From positions 806,001-870,000 of the forward strand of contig OY970367.1 in the NCBI GenBank assembly GCA_963718635.1: DNA of 64,000 nucleotides. Direction: 5' to 3'. The translations under genes and the position numbers were made by a program. Below the pieces are notes generated by a model. It saw only the letters and a list, made by a program, of their open reading frames with translations, was not told the DNA's origin and searched no databases. Origin of the DNA: JAIOQJ01 sp963718635. GTDB taxonomy: Bacteria; Planctomycetota; Planctomycetia; Gemmatales; Gemmataceae. Of the stretch, positions 44,877 through 54,179 are shown in pieces. Within the stretch, counting starts at the first letter, position 1; every line of letters begins with the position of its first letter.

Positions 44877-45971
44877 ATGCCAAATTTCGTAATCGATTAT
44901 TTGCCGCGCTGGCCGAGCCGCCGAGATTTTCGAATCGGCTGCATTGGCGCCGGCTTCATTATGCGCGATTGCCATCTGGCGGCTTATCGTCAAGCGGGTT
45001 TCAACCCGGTGGCGATCGCTTCGCGCGATCGGACGCGAGCCCTAGAAGTGGCCGACTTGCGTGGCATTGCCAAAGTCCATGCGACCATTCCTGATTTGCT
45101 GAGCGACCCTTCAATCGAGGTTCTCGATATCGCCGTGCCGCCCGATGTGCAGCCGGCTCTGATTCTCGATGCCGCCCGGCGCGGAACGGTACTCGGCATC
45201 TTGGCGCAGAAACCACTGGCCATGTCGTACCGCCAAGCGAAGGAATGCGTTGATGCATGTGCCAACGCGGGCATCGCGCTCGCGGTCAACCAGAATATGC
45301 GGTACGATCAATCGGTGCGCGCCATGAAGGACCTTCTCAATCGCGGTTTAATCGGTGAGCCGGTTTTAGCGACGATCGACATGCGCGCCATCCCGCATTG
45401 GATGCCTTGGAGCCAAACGCTTCCTTCCTTATCGACGTTTGTAATGAGCATCCACCATCTCGATACGTTTCGCTATTGGTTCGGCACACCCGAACGCGTT
45501 CTGGCCAGCACTCGGCCCGATCCACGCACGTCATTCCCTCACACGGACGGCATCAATATCTATATCCTCGAATACGGACACGGTCTGCGCTGTACTTCGT
45601 GCGACGACGTTTGGACTGGCCCCTCTTTCGAAGGCGCCGCCGCTGACATCGGCATCCGCTGGCGCGTCGAAGGAATCGATGGCCTGGCTCGCGGCACGAT
45701 CGGCTGGCCTGGCTATCCCGAGCGCGTACCGAGCACGATCGATTACACGACTAAACACCAAGCGGAATGGCAAAAACCACGGTGGAGCGAAGTCTGGTTC
45801 CCCGACGCATTCGCTGGCACCATGGCGCAATTGCTCGTCGCGCTCGAAGAGGGCGCCGAGCCCGAAATCAGCGGTCGCGACAACTTGCAAACAATCGCCC
45901 TTTGTGAATCGGTGTTCGCCGCCGCTCGCGATCACCGCCTGGTGAACGTGGCCGAGTTCCGTTTTGAATAG
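44877..45971 (+). CDS. Gfo/Idh/MocA-family oxidoreductase
   Basis: 364 residues with an N-terminal Rossmann fold (RIGCIGAGFIMRDCHLAAY) and the C-terminal substrate domain of the family. The usual EKP motif, whose Lys is catalytic, reads AQKPLAMS, so the Lys is kept. These enzymes oxidise or reduce sugars and inositols with NAD(P). The substrate cannot be inferred; planctomycetes have many copies. It starts 45 bases after the Uma2 gene. Confidence 0.9.
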   Translation: MPNFVIDYLPRWPSRRDFRIGCIGAGFIMRDCHLAAYRQAGFNPVAIASRDRTRALEVADLRGIAKVHATIPDLLSDPSIEVLDIAVPPDVQPALILDAARRGTVLGILAQKPLAMSYRQAKECVDACANAGIALAVNQNMRYDQSVRAMKDLLNRGLIGEPVLATIDMRAIPHWMPWSQTLPSLSTFVMSIHHLDTFRYWFGTPERVLASTRPDPRTSFPHTDGINIYILEYGHGLRCTSCDDVWTGPSFEGAAADIGIRWRVEGIDGLARGTIGWPGYPERVPSTIDYTTKHQAEWQKPRWSEVWFPDAFAGTMAQLLVALEEGAEPEISGRDNLQTIALCESVFAAARDHRLVNVAEFRFE

Positions 45972-46122
45972 GATTGCGACCGTGGCATAGTCGAGATGCG
46001 AAGGATCATGAACAATTGACGGTTGACGGTGAACGAGAAATAGATCCGGCGGCAACCTTGCCGCCTTCCAAGGCGGGCAACGTTCCTGACAACAACTAAA
46101 GTCTTGCAAGGAATATGATCCA

Positions 46123-46959
46123 ATGCGTTTCACGAAGATGCACGGCGCCGGCAACGATTACGTCTATGTCGATTGCTTCCGCGAACGGATGCCGGCCGAC
46201 GCGAGCAAGCTGAGCATTGCCGTCTCCGATCGCCATTTCGGCATCGGCTCGGATGGCCTCATTCTCATCTGTCCTTCCGAGAAAGCCGACGCCCGGATGC
46301 GCATGTTCAATGCGGACGGCTCGGAAGCGGAGATGTGCGGCAATGGCATACGTTGCGTTGCGAAGTATATTTACGATCACGGGATTTCCCGCAAGGAACA
46401 TCTGGCCATCGAAACCGGACGCGGCATTCTTCACGTCCAAATTCTGGCGAGCGAAGGCAAAGCCAATCGCGTTCGCGTGGATATGGGCGAACCTATTTTG
46501 ACGGCGGGTAAGATGCCAACGATGCTGCTGGGCGATCCACCGGTTAATGTGCCTTTAGTCATCGGCGATGTGACGTTGAACGTCACCTGTGTTTCGATGG
46601 GCAACCCGCATTGCATCACTTTCGTCGAAGAAATCACCGATCATCACGTTCACGGCATCGGCCCGAAGATTGAAAACCATTCGGCCTTTCCCAGGCGGAC
46701 GAATGTTGAATTCGTCAAAGTGAATAGCCGGGACGATGTCACCATGCGCGTATGGGAACGCGGCAGCGGCGAAACGTTCGCCTGCGGCACGGGCATTTGC
46801 GGCGTATGCGTCGCAGGGGTGCTTACCGGTCGAACAGATCGTCAAGTGGTCGTCCACTTGCTCGGGGGCGATCTCGAACTGGACTGGTCAAAAGACGACA
46901 ATCATGTTTATATGACCGGCCCGGCGGTCGAGGTCTTTACCGGCGATTGGCCTGGATAG
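46123..46959 (+). CDS. dapF: Diaminopimelate epimerase
   Basis: 278 residues. The two catalytic Cys are Cys72 (EMCGNGIRC) and Cys221 (FACGTG). The opening FTKMHGAGNDYVYVD and the MGNPHCITFVE motif are conserved. It converts LL- to meso-diaminopimelate for lysine and peptidoglycan. AAGGA lies about 10 bases upstream of the ATG. A DUF374 acyltransferase gene starts 31 bases after its stop. Confidence 0.96.
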   Translation: MRFTKMHGAGNDYVYVDCFRERMPADASKLSIAVSDRHFGIGSDGLILICPSEKADARMRMFNADGSEAEMCGNGIRCVAKYIYDHGISRKEHLAIETGRGILHVQILASEGKANRVRVDMGEPILTAGKMPTMLLGDPPVNVPLVIGDVTLNVTCVSMGNPHCITFVEEITDHHVHGIGPKIENHSAFPRRTNVEFVKVNSRDDVTMRVWERGSGETFACGTGICGVCVAGVLTGRTDRQVVVHLLGGDLELDWSKDDNHVYMTGPAVEVFTGDWPG

Positions 46960-46990
46960 GAAGCGTCGTGGACACTGGGGAAGGATTCCC

Positions 46991-47728
46991 GTGAAGTTCC
47001 GCCATCGTTCGGCCATGAAAATCGCAAGTTGGTGCAGTACGCAATGCCTGCGCACGTTGTGCGGAACGATGCCCTACGAATACCGCTCGATCGGCCTCAA
47101 TTGTGAACCCCATTCGCCCGACCTAACACGCCGAGTCATCTACGTTTTCTGGCATGAGTACCTGGTGCTCCCTTCGTATCTTTACGCCAGGCCGGATGTA
47201 CATGCCTTGGTAAGTCCGCATTCGGATGGCCGCTTTCTGGCCGACGTTCTCGAACGTCTCGGCTTTCGCACCGTGCACGGCTCGAGCAATCACGGCGGTT
47301 CCGAAGCGATGAGACATCTGCTGAAGATAAGCAAACAATCGCATATCGCGATCACGCCGGATGGCCCGCGCGGGCCGCGACGCAAGGTCAAAGAAGGCGC
47401 GATTTATCTCGCCGCCAAGACCGGAATGCCAATCGTCCCCTTCGCATTCGCCTACAGCAAATCGCGGCGAGTGCGGAGTTGGGATGAACTGGCAATTCCG
47501 AAAATGTTTAGCCGAGGCTATGGCTTGACCGCGCCTCCCATTCACATTCCCCGCAGTGCGGCTGCCGAGGATCTGGAGATATACCGCCAGCACGTGGAAG
47601 AGACGCTTCATGCTGTTTCTGCTATTGCGGAGCGCTGGGCGGGCACGGGTCTCTATGATACCTACGACTACGATTGCCTCGTTCGAACACAACCGCAGGC
47701 CGACGCCTTGATGCTCGCTTCCCGATGA
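46991..47728 (+). CDS. DUF374 lysophospholipid acyltransferase-like protein
   Basis: 245 residues from GTG 46991, which has AAGGA 5 bases upstream; ATG 47015 is an alternative. The DUF374 pattern is clear: FWHEYLVLPSY, SPHSDGRF, HGSSNHGGSEAM and TPDGPRGPRRKVKEGAI. Members of this group are related to lysophospholipid acyltransferases and are linked to outer-membrane lipid or lipid A-type acylation. The stop overlaps the start of the next gene (ATGA), so the two are coupled. Confidence 0.9.
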   Translation: MKFRHRSAMKIASWCSTQCLRTLCGTMPYEYRSIGLNCEPHSPDLTRRVIYVFWHEYLVLPSYLYARPDVHALVSPHSDGRFLADVLERLGFRTVHGSSNHGGSEAMRHLLKISKQSHIAITPDGPRGPRRKVKEGAIYLAAKTGMPIVPFAFAYSKSRRVRSWDELAIPKMFSRGYGLTAPPIHIPRSAAAEDLEIYRQHVEETLHAVSAIAERWAGTGLYDTYDYDCLVRTQPQADALMLASR

Positions 47729-48210
47729 AACACCTTCCGCTATGGATTCAGCCATTCGTCACGATGAAGGCGCTGTACGCCTTCGCATGGCTCGCCGCGC
47801 TCGGCATTGCCGCTGGGCGCATCGTCAACGGTCATCTCGCATTTCAAGATTATCACCCGATGAATCATCCCGATCGCCGTATCGATGGAAACGAAGGACA
47901 TCGCTCCATCGACTTCGGCGGCCAATGGATGATGGGACGAATCCTAGCCACCGGTCACGGGCGCGAGCTATACTCCCGCCCGCGACAATGGGAAGTGGCG
48001 CAGCAGGCCTACCCCCGCGCGAACAAGGCGCCAACTTCGAACGAACGCGATGCGGAAGTGCTGCTTCAACATTTCATGGGGCGAGACGACCCTCACTGGT
48101 TGGAATCGGCCGGGGCTGTTGCCACTCTCATGTCTGGCACAACGCCGTATGAGCAGGCGGCTATCGCAATTCAGGCAGCGCCCCTTATGGTCTGCTTCTC
48201 GAATCGATGA
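47725..48210 (+). CDS. GT87/DUF2029-type membrane glycosyltransferase, N-terminal piece
   Basis: Start at ATG 47725, overlapping the previous stop (ATGA). A first membrane helix (MKALYAFAWLAALGIAAGRI) is followed by HRSIDFGGQWMMGRILATG and ELYSR, as in DUF2029 polyprenol-phosphate-sugar-dependent transferases (GT87). The frame fails after IQAAP because one C is missing from the run 48181-48184; the intended sequence continues YGLLLESMNWPTRAEVRG. Confidence 0.75.
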   Translation: MKHLPLWIQPFVTMKALYAFAWLAALGIAAGRIVNGHLAFQDYHPMNHPDRRIDGNEGHRSIDFGGQWMMGRILATGHGRELYSRPRQWEVAQQAYPRANKAPTSNERDAEVLLQHFMGRDDPHWLESAGAVATLMSGTTPYEQAAIAIQAAPLMVCFSNR

Positions 48211-49009
48211 ACTGGCCCACCCGCGCGGAAGTCCGGGGATCGGCGGCCCGCTCTATCCGCCGATTCATGCGCTGGTGATGTTGCCGTTCGCACTCGGGGA
48301 TCATCCGCAGGCCGCCTACTTTGTCATGCAGTATGTCCAAGTTTTCTTCTGCTTTGCGGCAGGCCTGGCAGTTTGCCGACTGTCGCAGGGAAACTTCTGG
48401 TGGCCGGTCGCCAGCGCGGTCATTTTGCTTTATCCCGGTTCACGCGGCGTCATTGACCTTGGCCAAAACAGCGCCCTCACGCTAGCAATCCTGCTTTGGG
48501 GCTGGCGCTGGATTGCCGCCGGCCGACCGCTGCTTGGCGGCCTTATCTGGGGCTTGCTCGCTTATAAGCCGGTATGGGCTCTGTCGTTCCTCACGTTGCT
48601 GCTTTTGCTTCAACAGTTTCGTGCGGCGGTAGCAATGGCCTGCGTCGGCGCGTGCTTGATTTTGGCGACCTTGCCATTGGTTGGGACCCATTCGTGGTTC
48701 GATTGGCTTTCCGTCGGGCAGCAAGCGGCGGCCATCTACAACGTCGACCTGAACTGGATCTTCTTCAGCCGCGATGCACTTGGCTTGCCCCGGCGTCTGC
48801 TGCTCGATTTTTCATTGCCTCGCGAGCAACGGCAAAATCCCTTGGCATTCGCTGCCGGATGGGCGCTTTGGGCGTTGATTCTCGAGCTAACGTGGCGCGT
48901 CTATTGGCTTCGTCGCCATGAACGAACGCCCTTCACCGGGCCGGCGCCAGCGTTTCTTATTCTGGCGCATGGGTTTGCACTTACCACTTCATGTATTACG
49001 ACGCCATGA
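48050..49009 (+). CDS. GT87/DUF2029-type membrane glycosyltransferase, middle piece
   Basis: Coding only from ~48236 (GIGGPLYPPIHALVMLPFAL). Several membrane helices follow, along with the family motif GLIWGLLAYKPVWAL. The first ~60 codons are out of register: between 48184 and 48235 the true frame is a third one, and one G missing from 48235-48238 leads into this frame. It ends at SCITTP because one C is missing at 48984-48985. The complete protein would span 47725-49341, ~539 residues. Such enzymes mannosylate or arabinosylate envelope glycans. Confidence 0.75.
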   Translation: MRKCCFNISWGETTLTGWNRPGLLPLSCLAQRRMSRRLSQFRQRPLWSASRIDELAHPRGSPGIGGPLYPPIHALVMLPFALGDHPQAAYFVMQYVQVFFCFAAGLAVCRLSQGNFWWPVASAVILLYPGSRGVIDLGQNSALTLAILLWGWRWIAAGRPLLGGLIWGLLAYKPVWALSFLTLLLLLQQFRAAVAMACVGACLILATLPLVGTHSWFDWLSVGQQAAAIYNVDLNWIFFSRDALGLPRRLLLDFSLPREQRQNPLAFAAGWALWALILELTWRVYWLRRHERTPFTGPAPAFLILAHGFALTTSCITTP

Positions 49010-49341
49010 TCTCCGCGTTCGGACTATGCGTTTTGCTGTCGCACCGCGAAGGATTCGAAGGGACATGGCGCGGACGCCGTTTCGCTCTGATAATCCTCGC
49101 TCTGCTGTTGCTCAACGAGAACATCGCGCAGCCAATGAAACTGGAAGCGACTATTGTCGTTAACGCATCAACGGCTCAGCGAACTCTCGCTAATGGCGCA
49201 ACGGAAATCGGCCCGCGACTTGTGATTGGCACGAGCGACCATTATCCCGTGGACACGTTGCTGATTCTCTTGCTCTGGGTTTGGTGCGGAGCGAAGTTGC
49301 TGCGCGAGTGTTCAAGAGTTCGATCCGAGGCGGAAGCGTAA
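48991..49341 (+). CDS. GT87/DUF2029-type membrane glycosyltransferase, C-terminal piece
   Basis: Continues the protein at MYYDAMISAFGLCVLLSHRE, the expected helix after HGFALTHF. Another helix (RRFALIILALLLLN) and a last helix (TLLILLLWVWCGAKLL) complete it. Read alone it looks like a 116-residue membrane protein; it is the end of the GT87 gene. Confidence 0.7.
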   Translation: MYYDAMISAFGLCVLLSHREGFEGTWRGRRFALIILALLLLNENIAQPMKLEATIVVNASTAQRTLANGATEIGPRLVIGTSDHYPVDTLLILLLWVWCGAKLLRECSRVRSEAEA

Positions 49342-49393
49342 GCGACGGACGAACTTAGCCTTTGGGAGGCTATCCGGTTCACTCTCTGCCGGT

Positions 49394-49847
49394 ATTCGAG
49401 CCTGAAAGGCTCATTCTGTCAGCCCGGGCCTCCAACCCGGCTTTCCGGGTCGGAGGCCCGGGTTTATTTTATCGGCAACCCTAATCCATCGGGCCTGTAA
49501 GGCAACGCCGTGAAGGATTTTTCCCGTGGTTTTTCGGCCTGAAAGGCCGATTCTACCAGCCCAGGCCGAAGGCCTGGGAACCTCACGCAGCCAATACCTC
49601 GGCCCTGAAAGGGCCGTTCACGTTGTAGCCTGCGTGCTGAACGGCCCTTACAGGGCCGAGAACCCATTCCTACCATAACCCAGGCCTTCGGCCTGGGCTG
49701 GTAGAATCGGCCTTACAGGCCGAAATGCAAAATCCTTCACGGCGTTGTCTTTCAGGGCCAATACAAGAGTGTTGTTGCATTCCCAAGCCTTCGTCCCTTT
49801 CAGGGACTTCGGCCTGGGCTGACAGAATGAGCCTTTCAGGCTCGAAT
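49394..49847. repeat. Concentric nest of inverted repeats (about 450 bp)
   Basis: Four pairs of arms share nearly one centre (about 49625). Outer: 49394-49430 with 49811-49847 (37 bases, two mismatches). Next: 49503-49520 with 49730-49747 (18, perfect). Next: 49532-49578 with 49679-49725 (47, one mismatch). Inner: 49600-49620 with 49638-49658 (21, one mismatch). Each arm is itself built of small hairpins such as ggcctgaaaggcc and cccaggccgaaggcctggg. It fills most of the 682-bp gap 49342-50023 between two convergent genes. ORFs drawn over it are spurious. Confidence 0.9.
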
Positions 49848-50023
49848 CCAAGTAAGACAACAGACCAATCTCAGATAATGAGGGTGTTATTGGGTCCGAT
49901 AGTTGTTTCACTGCTCGCCAGAATTCGTTGGCGCACCTCGCTCATTTCGGCAACGGCAGCGCCGGGCCGGGCCCCGGTGTTTGAACCGGCTCATTTGGCT
50001 TCGGCCCATTGCCCTTCGGCAAC

Positions 50024-50317
50024 TTAACCGAATGAGCGATCTTTGGCCAAAACAGACTCAAAACGGAAGTGCGGATCGTTTTCCGCATTATGACAAGTTT
50101 GACAAACCCGGTCTACTTTGAGCATCGTATCCAACTCGAGTGGCGTGATGATTTTCCCTTGTTTCGCGGGGTCGCGCTCTTCTTCGTAAGCCTTCATGCG
50201 GTCGAGGCTCGGGAGTTTGCCTTCGCCTGCCTTTTTCCAGGGACTTAACTCAAGCGCCAACTGCGCAGTTTTTCGGATTAAGACTATGCTGGCTGCCGGG
50301 GCCATGACAGCTTTCAC
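50024..50317 (-). CDS. Multiheme cytochrome c, C-terminal piece
   Basis: Meaningful from about AQLALELSPWKKAGEG. It carries the fourth heme site CQTCHNAEND and ends VLAKDRSFG. The upstream part is in the 50250-51848 frame; removing one A (coding strand) from the run 50269-50273 joins them as SLNPKTAQLALEL. Confidence 0.8.
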   Translation of the reverse strand: MKAVMAPAASIVLIRKTAQLALELSPWKKAGEGKLPSLDRMKAYEEERDPAKQGKIITPLELDTMLKVDRVCQTCHNAENDPHFRFESVLAKDRSFG

Positions 50318-51848
50318 ATCCCACGTTTTTCAACAGCGGAGTTTTATCGGCATCAACAAAACCGGTCTTGAAGTCGTAACCGACGGTATGACAGCGGATG
50401 CACTCACCATCGAACTGCCGCAACGATGGCTTCTTCGCGATCGTTTCAAGCGAAGCATAGGCTCGCGCGTGCTTCGATTCTTTCCAGATGGCCGCCGATT
50501 GATCGTGTGCCACATGGCAGGCCATGCAGTTGTCGGAACCGACGTATTTTGCGTCTGGATTGGCAAGCTGCAACGCATGCAGCGTCTTGCGATTTTGCAC
50601 GAGCATGCGGTCATCTCGCACTTTCTTCGAGTAACGTTCGAGTTCCTGCAAGGCGATGTTTTTCTTTTCTTGAGCAGCGGGTGTTTCGAACTCGGGCGAC
50701 ATCGTCACCTTCTGGTACATCAAGTCAAAGGTGCCGTTGGCATTCTTGAACACTCCGATGACGCCGACGTTTTGGCCCTTATGCCCGACACGAACGATCA
50801 TGGTGCTTCGCATCGGATTTTTGGGATCGGTCACCACGATCGGCAGTCCGGGCGGCTCGGCCTCTTCCGAGTCGCACACGATAATGCGAAAAGAAGGGAA
50901 TAATTCCGCCGCCCTTTTCGCTTTGGCAACCGGACCGGCATAAAGAAGGACGCCGAGTTCGACCGGGTTGGGTCCTTTCGCCATGGCCGTCAGCGCGTCG
51001 GCAACGACCTTGCCGGAGTCGGGGGCGAAAACAATCTTGGGGTCGATGCGCTTCGCCTGCTCGGCAGGCTTTTCGCCTTCTTTGCCGGCAACCTCTTCAA
51101 CCAAAGCTTCGCCGATGATTCCAAGAACGCCAAGGCTGATCTTGCTTTTCGTCGGGATGATTTCCCAATCGCCGATGGCCGAGCCGGTGAGATTGCCATT
51201 GCGAAAGTAGGTCGCCTTCGTTTCGACATTGTTAGCGACCCGATAGCCCGCCAGATTCGCAGCCACGATTCGCGGTTGCTCGTTGCCAGGCTGGCCGCTG
51301 AATTCTTCCACGGTTTCCAGCAATCCCAGCGCAAACTCTTCTTTGCCGAGGCCTACGGCGCGATAGCCCATCGCCTTCATGCAACGCATGGCTACCTGAT
51401 ACTTCAGCAGTGCCTGTTTCCGCAGAATCTTGCCGTGGTCTTCCGATAGTTCGGGAGAGACATCGCCAAGATCGATCGGCACCGGCTCAATGCCATGAGT
51501 CTTAAAGCCTTCGATAAAGTTGAAACGGCGTTCGAGCCCGCCTTTTTGCGGGTCCGAGCAACCACATTTCTGCAGATACCCGTAGGTTTGGCCGGTGACG
51601 ATGATAGCGAAGTCCGGCTTCTTATCTTTCGGCCAACTGGGAAAGACCGCTTCGTAAGACCAGGCAGCGCCGATCGGCTCCGGCTTTTTTTCAGGCTTAC
51701 TTTCATCGGGCCCGCTCATGCAGCGCATAGCCAGACAGATGGTGCCGCAAACCAGAAGGGCCGTCAACAAGGCGAACCTGGGCAAACGGCGCCTAGCGCG
51801 GGAAGATGCCGACGACTGCGGAAGCGGGGCCAGTTCCTTCGAATCCAT
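50250..51848 (-). CDS. Metallophosphatase-like protein fused to a multiheme cytochrome c, N-terminal piece
   Basis: Start at ATG 51848 (MDSKELAPLPQSS). A membrane anchor (about residues 21-42, LPRFALLTALLVCGTICLAM) follows. Residues ~75-390 resemble the 5'-nucleotidase/metallophosphatase group with GYLQKCGCSDPQKGGLERR. A heme region follows with CMACH (Cys441-His445), CIRCH and CESCH; a fourth site is in the displaced C-terminal piece. This suggests a periplasmic cytochrome c554-like electron carrier with an attached hydrolase-like domain. The frame breaks after SLNPKN at 50269-50273. The total would be ~605 residues. Confidence 0.82.
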   Translation of the reverse strand: MDSKELAPLPQSSASSRARRRLPRFALLTALLVCGTICLAMRCMSGPDESKPEKKPEPIGAAWSYEAVFPSWPKDKKPDFAIIVTGQTYGYLQKCGCSDPQKGGLERRFNFIEGFKTHGIEPVPIDLGDVSPELSEDHGKILRKQALLKYQVAMRCMKAMGYRAVGLGKEEFALGLLETVEEFSGQPGNEQPRIVAANLAGYRVANNVETKATYFRNGNLTGSAIGDWEIIPTKSKISLGVLGIIGEALVEEVAGKEGEKPAEQAKRIDPKIVFAPDSGKVVADALTAMAKGPNPVELGVLLYAGPVAKAKRAAELFPSFRIIVCDSEEAEPPGLPIVVTDPKNPMRSTMIVRVGHKGQNVGVIGVFKNANGTFDLMYQKVTMSPEFETPAAQEKKNIALQELERYSKKVRDDRMLVQNRKTLHALQLANPDAKYVGSDNCMACHVAHDQSAAIWKESKHARAYASLETIAKKPSLRQFDGECIRCHTVGYDFKTGFVDADKTPLLKNVGCESCHGPGSQHSLNPKNCAVGA

Positions 51849-52018
51849 GATCGAACGACCTCGATAAATGCCTAAAAACGTTGGCACGGCCATTTTACAG
51901 AAAGAAAGCCGTCACGCCGCATCGAACGCCTCTAAACCGTTCTACCCGCTCGAACCAAAAACTGCGAGACGAGCTTAGAAGGAATTGTGCCGCGCACAGT
52001 CTGCATTGAGGCTTTGTG

Positions 52019-52105
52019 GGTTCAAGTCCCCCGCGTTCTGGCGACGCGGCTACATTAAGGTGCGTCTCGGAGCCGCATTCGTCAGAACGCGGGGGCTTGA
52101 ACTTG
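52019..52105. repeat. Long imperfect hairpin containing a tRNA T-arm-like sequence
   Basis: gggttcaagtcccccgcgtt (from 52019) through the gcggct near 52051 pairs with agccgcattcgtcagaacgc gggggcttgaacttg (about 52072-52105). The stem is ~33 bases with a few mismatches and a 19-base loop. GGTTCAAGTCC resembles a tRNA T-arm, but no full cloverleaf can be drawn. It is in the gap 51849-52303, between the cytochrome start and the sulfatase stop, where no gene is convincing. Confidence 0.6.
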
Positions 52106-52303
52106 CGAGGCGGCCCAGAACCTTCGATCTTGACCGTGTGCCGTATAGGTCAGACGTGGCGCCAATATTTTCTCTCGCACAGTGAAATGCGCGTGGAGTC
52201 GATCTCGCCCTCGTTCCTGCGAAGCCGGGGAAGGGCAAGAGGCGAGCCCTGCGTCCCGGCAGTTGCGAGCGCTGAAATCCGTAGCTTGGTAGAGCGATGA
52301 CGA

Positions 52304-53836
52304 TCATTTTTTCTTCGGCGCCTTCATTGCTTCTTTGCCTGCTTTCCAGATATCGACTTCGCCCGTGTTTTTCTGCGGCGCTCCGGGTGTGCTGCGCCCA
52401 TCGGCGACGTATTTTTCCAGCAGCTTTGTGAGCCGGTGGACGATTTCCGTCTCTTTGTCCTGAAGGTTTGTTTTCTCAGCAATGTCGCCGGATAGGTCGA
52501 ATAGCTGGACTGGGGGCAACTTGCTGGAATCATCCGTGCCGGGGCGAGGAAAACTCCAACCGCCGGAACCTGGGCAAAGTTCCAGCTTCCATTTCCCTTG
52601 GCGAATGGAGAAGGAACCATTGACGGAGTGATGGACTACCGCTTCGTGCAACGGCTTGTCGGCCTTGCCGAGCAAGGCTGGCAGAATGCTCACGCTATCT
52701 TCGGCCGTCCCGTCGGGAAGCTTTTCGCCCAAAATGTCCGCCATGGTCGCGAAGAGATCGATATGGCAAATAAGCTGATCGCTCGTCGTGCCGGGCTTTA
52801 CCTTTCCCGGCCACCGAACGAGAAACGGCATATGGTGGCCCCCTTCGTAAATATCCGCTTTATGGCCCCGGAATAGATAATTGGGATTATGTCCCTTCGC
52901 GAGCAACTCGGGCAGGTTGGCTGCGGGGGCAAAGCCATTGTCGCTGGTCATGAAAACGAGGGTGTTGTCGGCAAGGCCGGCCTGGTCGAGCGCATCTAAG
53001 ACTTTACCAACCGTGTCATCCGTCTGCATCACGAAGTCGGCGTAGGGAGTCAGGCCGCTTTTGCCCTGCCATTCTTTCGCCGGCAAGATTGGCGTGTGGG
53101 GCGAATTCAGCGGCAGATATAGAAAGAAGGGCTTACCCCGCATGGCCTTCGACCCTTGAGCCGCAATGAGTTCCACCGCCTTCTTTGTCAAAATGGGAAG
53201 CACGTCGATTGCTTCGAAATCTTTAGCGGCCGGGCCCTTTCGAATCCAGGTCTTATCCACAGATGGAACAGCGGCGAAACGGTCGTTTTCAATAAATACA
53301 TAAGGCGGCATGTCTAACGAAGCACTGATGCCGAAATAGAAATCGAAGCCGACGGCATTGGGCCCGTTCGCGATCGGCTTGGTGTAATCGACCTTCCATT
53401 CATCGGGATAGCCCTGTGCGAATCCGCCGCCTTTTAATGGCATATCCATGCCCAGATGCCATTTGCCGATGCACGCCGTGTAATAGCCATGCTGCTTCAA
53501 GAATGCGGGCGCCGTCAGGCGATCTTTCTCAATCAGACGCGGGGAGTAGCCGCCGAGAACGCCGTTCTTGAGCGACGAGCGCCAGTTATACCGCCCGGTG
53601 ATGATCCCGTAGCGCGTCGGCGAACAAACGGCCGAGCTCGAATGGGCATCGGAGAAGCTCATCCCCGCCTTTGCAAGCCGATCCATGTTCGGCGTTGCAA
53701 TCTTCCCTTCCGGATTCAGGTATTTGACATCGCCATATCCAAGATCGTCGCACAATATATACACAATATTGGGCTTTTCAGCCGCGTCCGCAATGGGCAC
53801 ACAAGCAAACAGAACAAATAGCGAAAGACGACTCAT
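52304..53836 (-). CDS. Exported sulfatase (arylsulfatase type)
   Basis: 510 residues. A signal peptide (MSRLSLFVLFACVPIADA) is followed by the metal-binding DD in ILCDDLGYGD (Asp30, Asp31). The sulfatase signature is CSPTRYGIITGR with Cys71, which is converted to formylglycine. It hydrolyses sulfate esters, probably of algal or host polysaccharides; planctomycetes carry many such enzymes. No partner gene is adjacent on the same strand. Between its start and 54179 (343 bp) no gene or repeat was recognised. Confidence 0.95.
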   Translation of the reverse strand: MSRLSLFVLFACVPIADAAEKPNIVYILCDDLGYGDVKYLNPEGKIATPNMDRLAKAGMSFSDAHSSSAVCSPTRYGIITGRYNWRSSLKNGVLGGYSPRLIEKDRLTAPAFLKQHGYYTACIGKWHLGMDMPLKGGGFAQGYPDEWKVDYTKPIANGPNAVGFDFYFGISASLDMPPYVFIENDRFAAVPSVDKTWIRKGPAAKDFEAIDVLPILTKKAVELIAAQGSKAMRGKPFFLYLPLNSPHTPILPAKEWQGKSGLTPYADFVMQTDDTVGKVLDALDQAGLADNTLVFMTSDNGFAPAANLPELLAKGHNPNYLFRGHKADIYEGGHHMPFLVRWPGKVKPGTTSDQLICHIDLFATMADILGEKLPDGTAEDSVSILPALLGKADKPLHEAVVHHSVNGSFSIRQGKWKLELCPGSGGWSFPRPGTDDSSKLPPVQLFDLSGDIAEKTNLQDKETEIVHRLTKLLEKYVADGRSTPGAPQKNTGEVDIWKAGKEAMKAPKKK

Positions 53837-54179
53837 TTGCTAGTTCCAAAAAAAAGAGGTTAGGAACCTGTAAACTGCGAGACGGTGTTTGTGCTGCCCT
53901 GTTCTTGGGAAGACATTTCAGTCAGTGCCTGACTAGGTTGCCAATTACGCTACTACTTTCATTATCAAGCAAAGCGGGTCGAGCCCTGAAATGCGATCTA
54001 AAAACATGCCTGTTCCGTAAGTGAGCAGCACGAACGCTTTGGGGAATTTTATGGCATCTAACCGCATACGAAAAGCGGATTCAAAGCCTCAACGTCGCGT
54101 CTAACGGTTTTCTGAGCTCTGATCGCTCGCGCGGTTTTCTAAGATTCGAAGTCTTCGGTCCTTCAGGCTTGCGACTGCT

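Noticed and set aside
49464..49911. Two minus-strand ORFs over the 49.4-49.85 kb repeats
   Set aside because: They are translations of GGCCTGAAAGGCC-type repeats within the nested palindrome and not genes.
52016..52050. A second tRNA gene suggested by GGTTCAAGTCC
   Set aside because: No acceptor, D or anticodon arm can be paired; only a T-arm-like sequence inside a longer inverted repeat.
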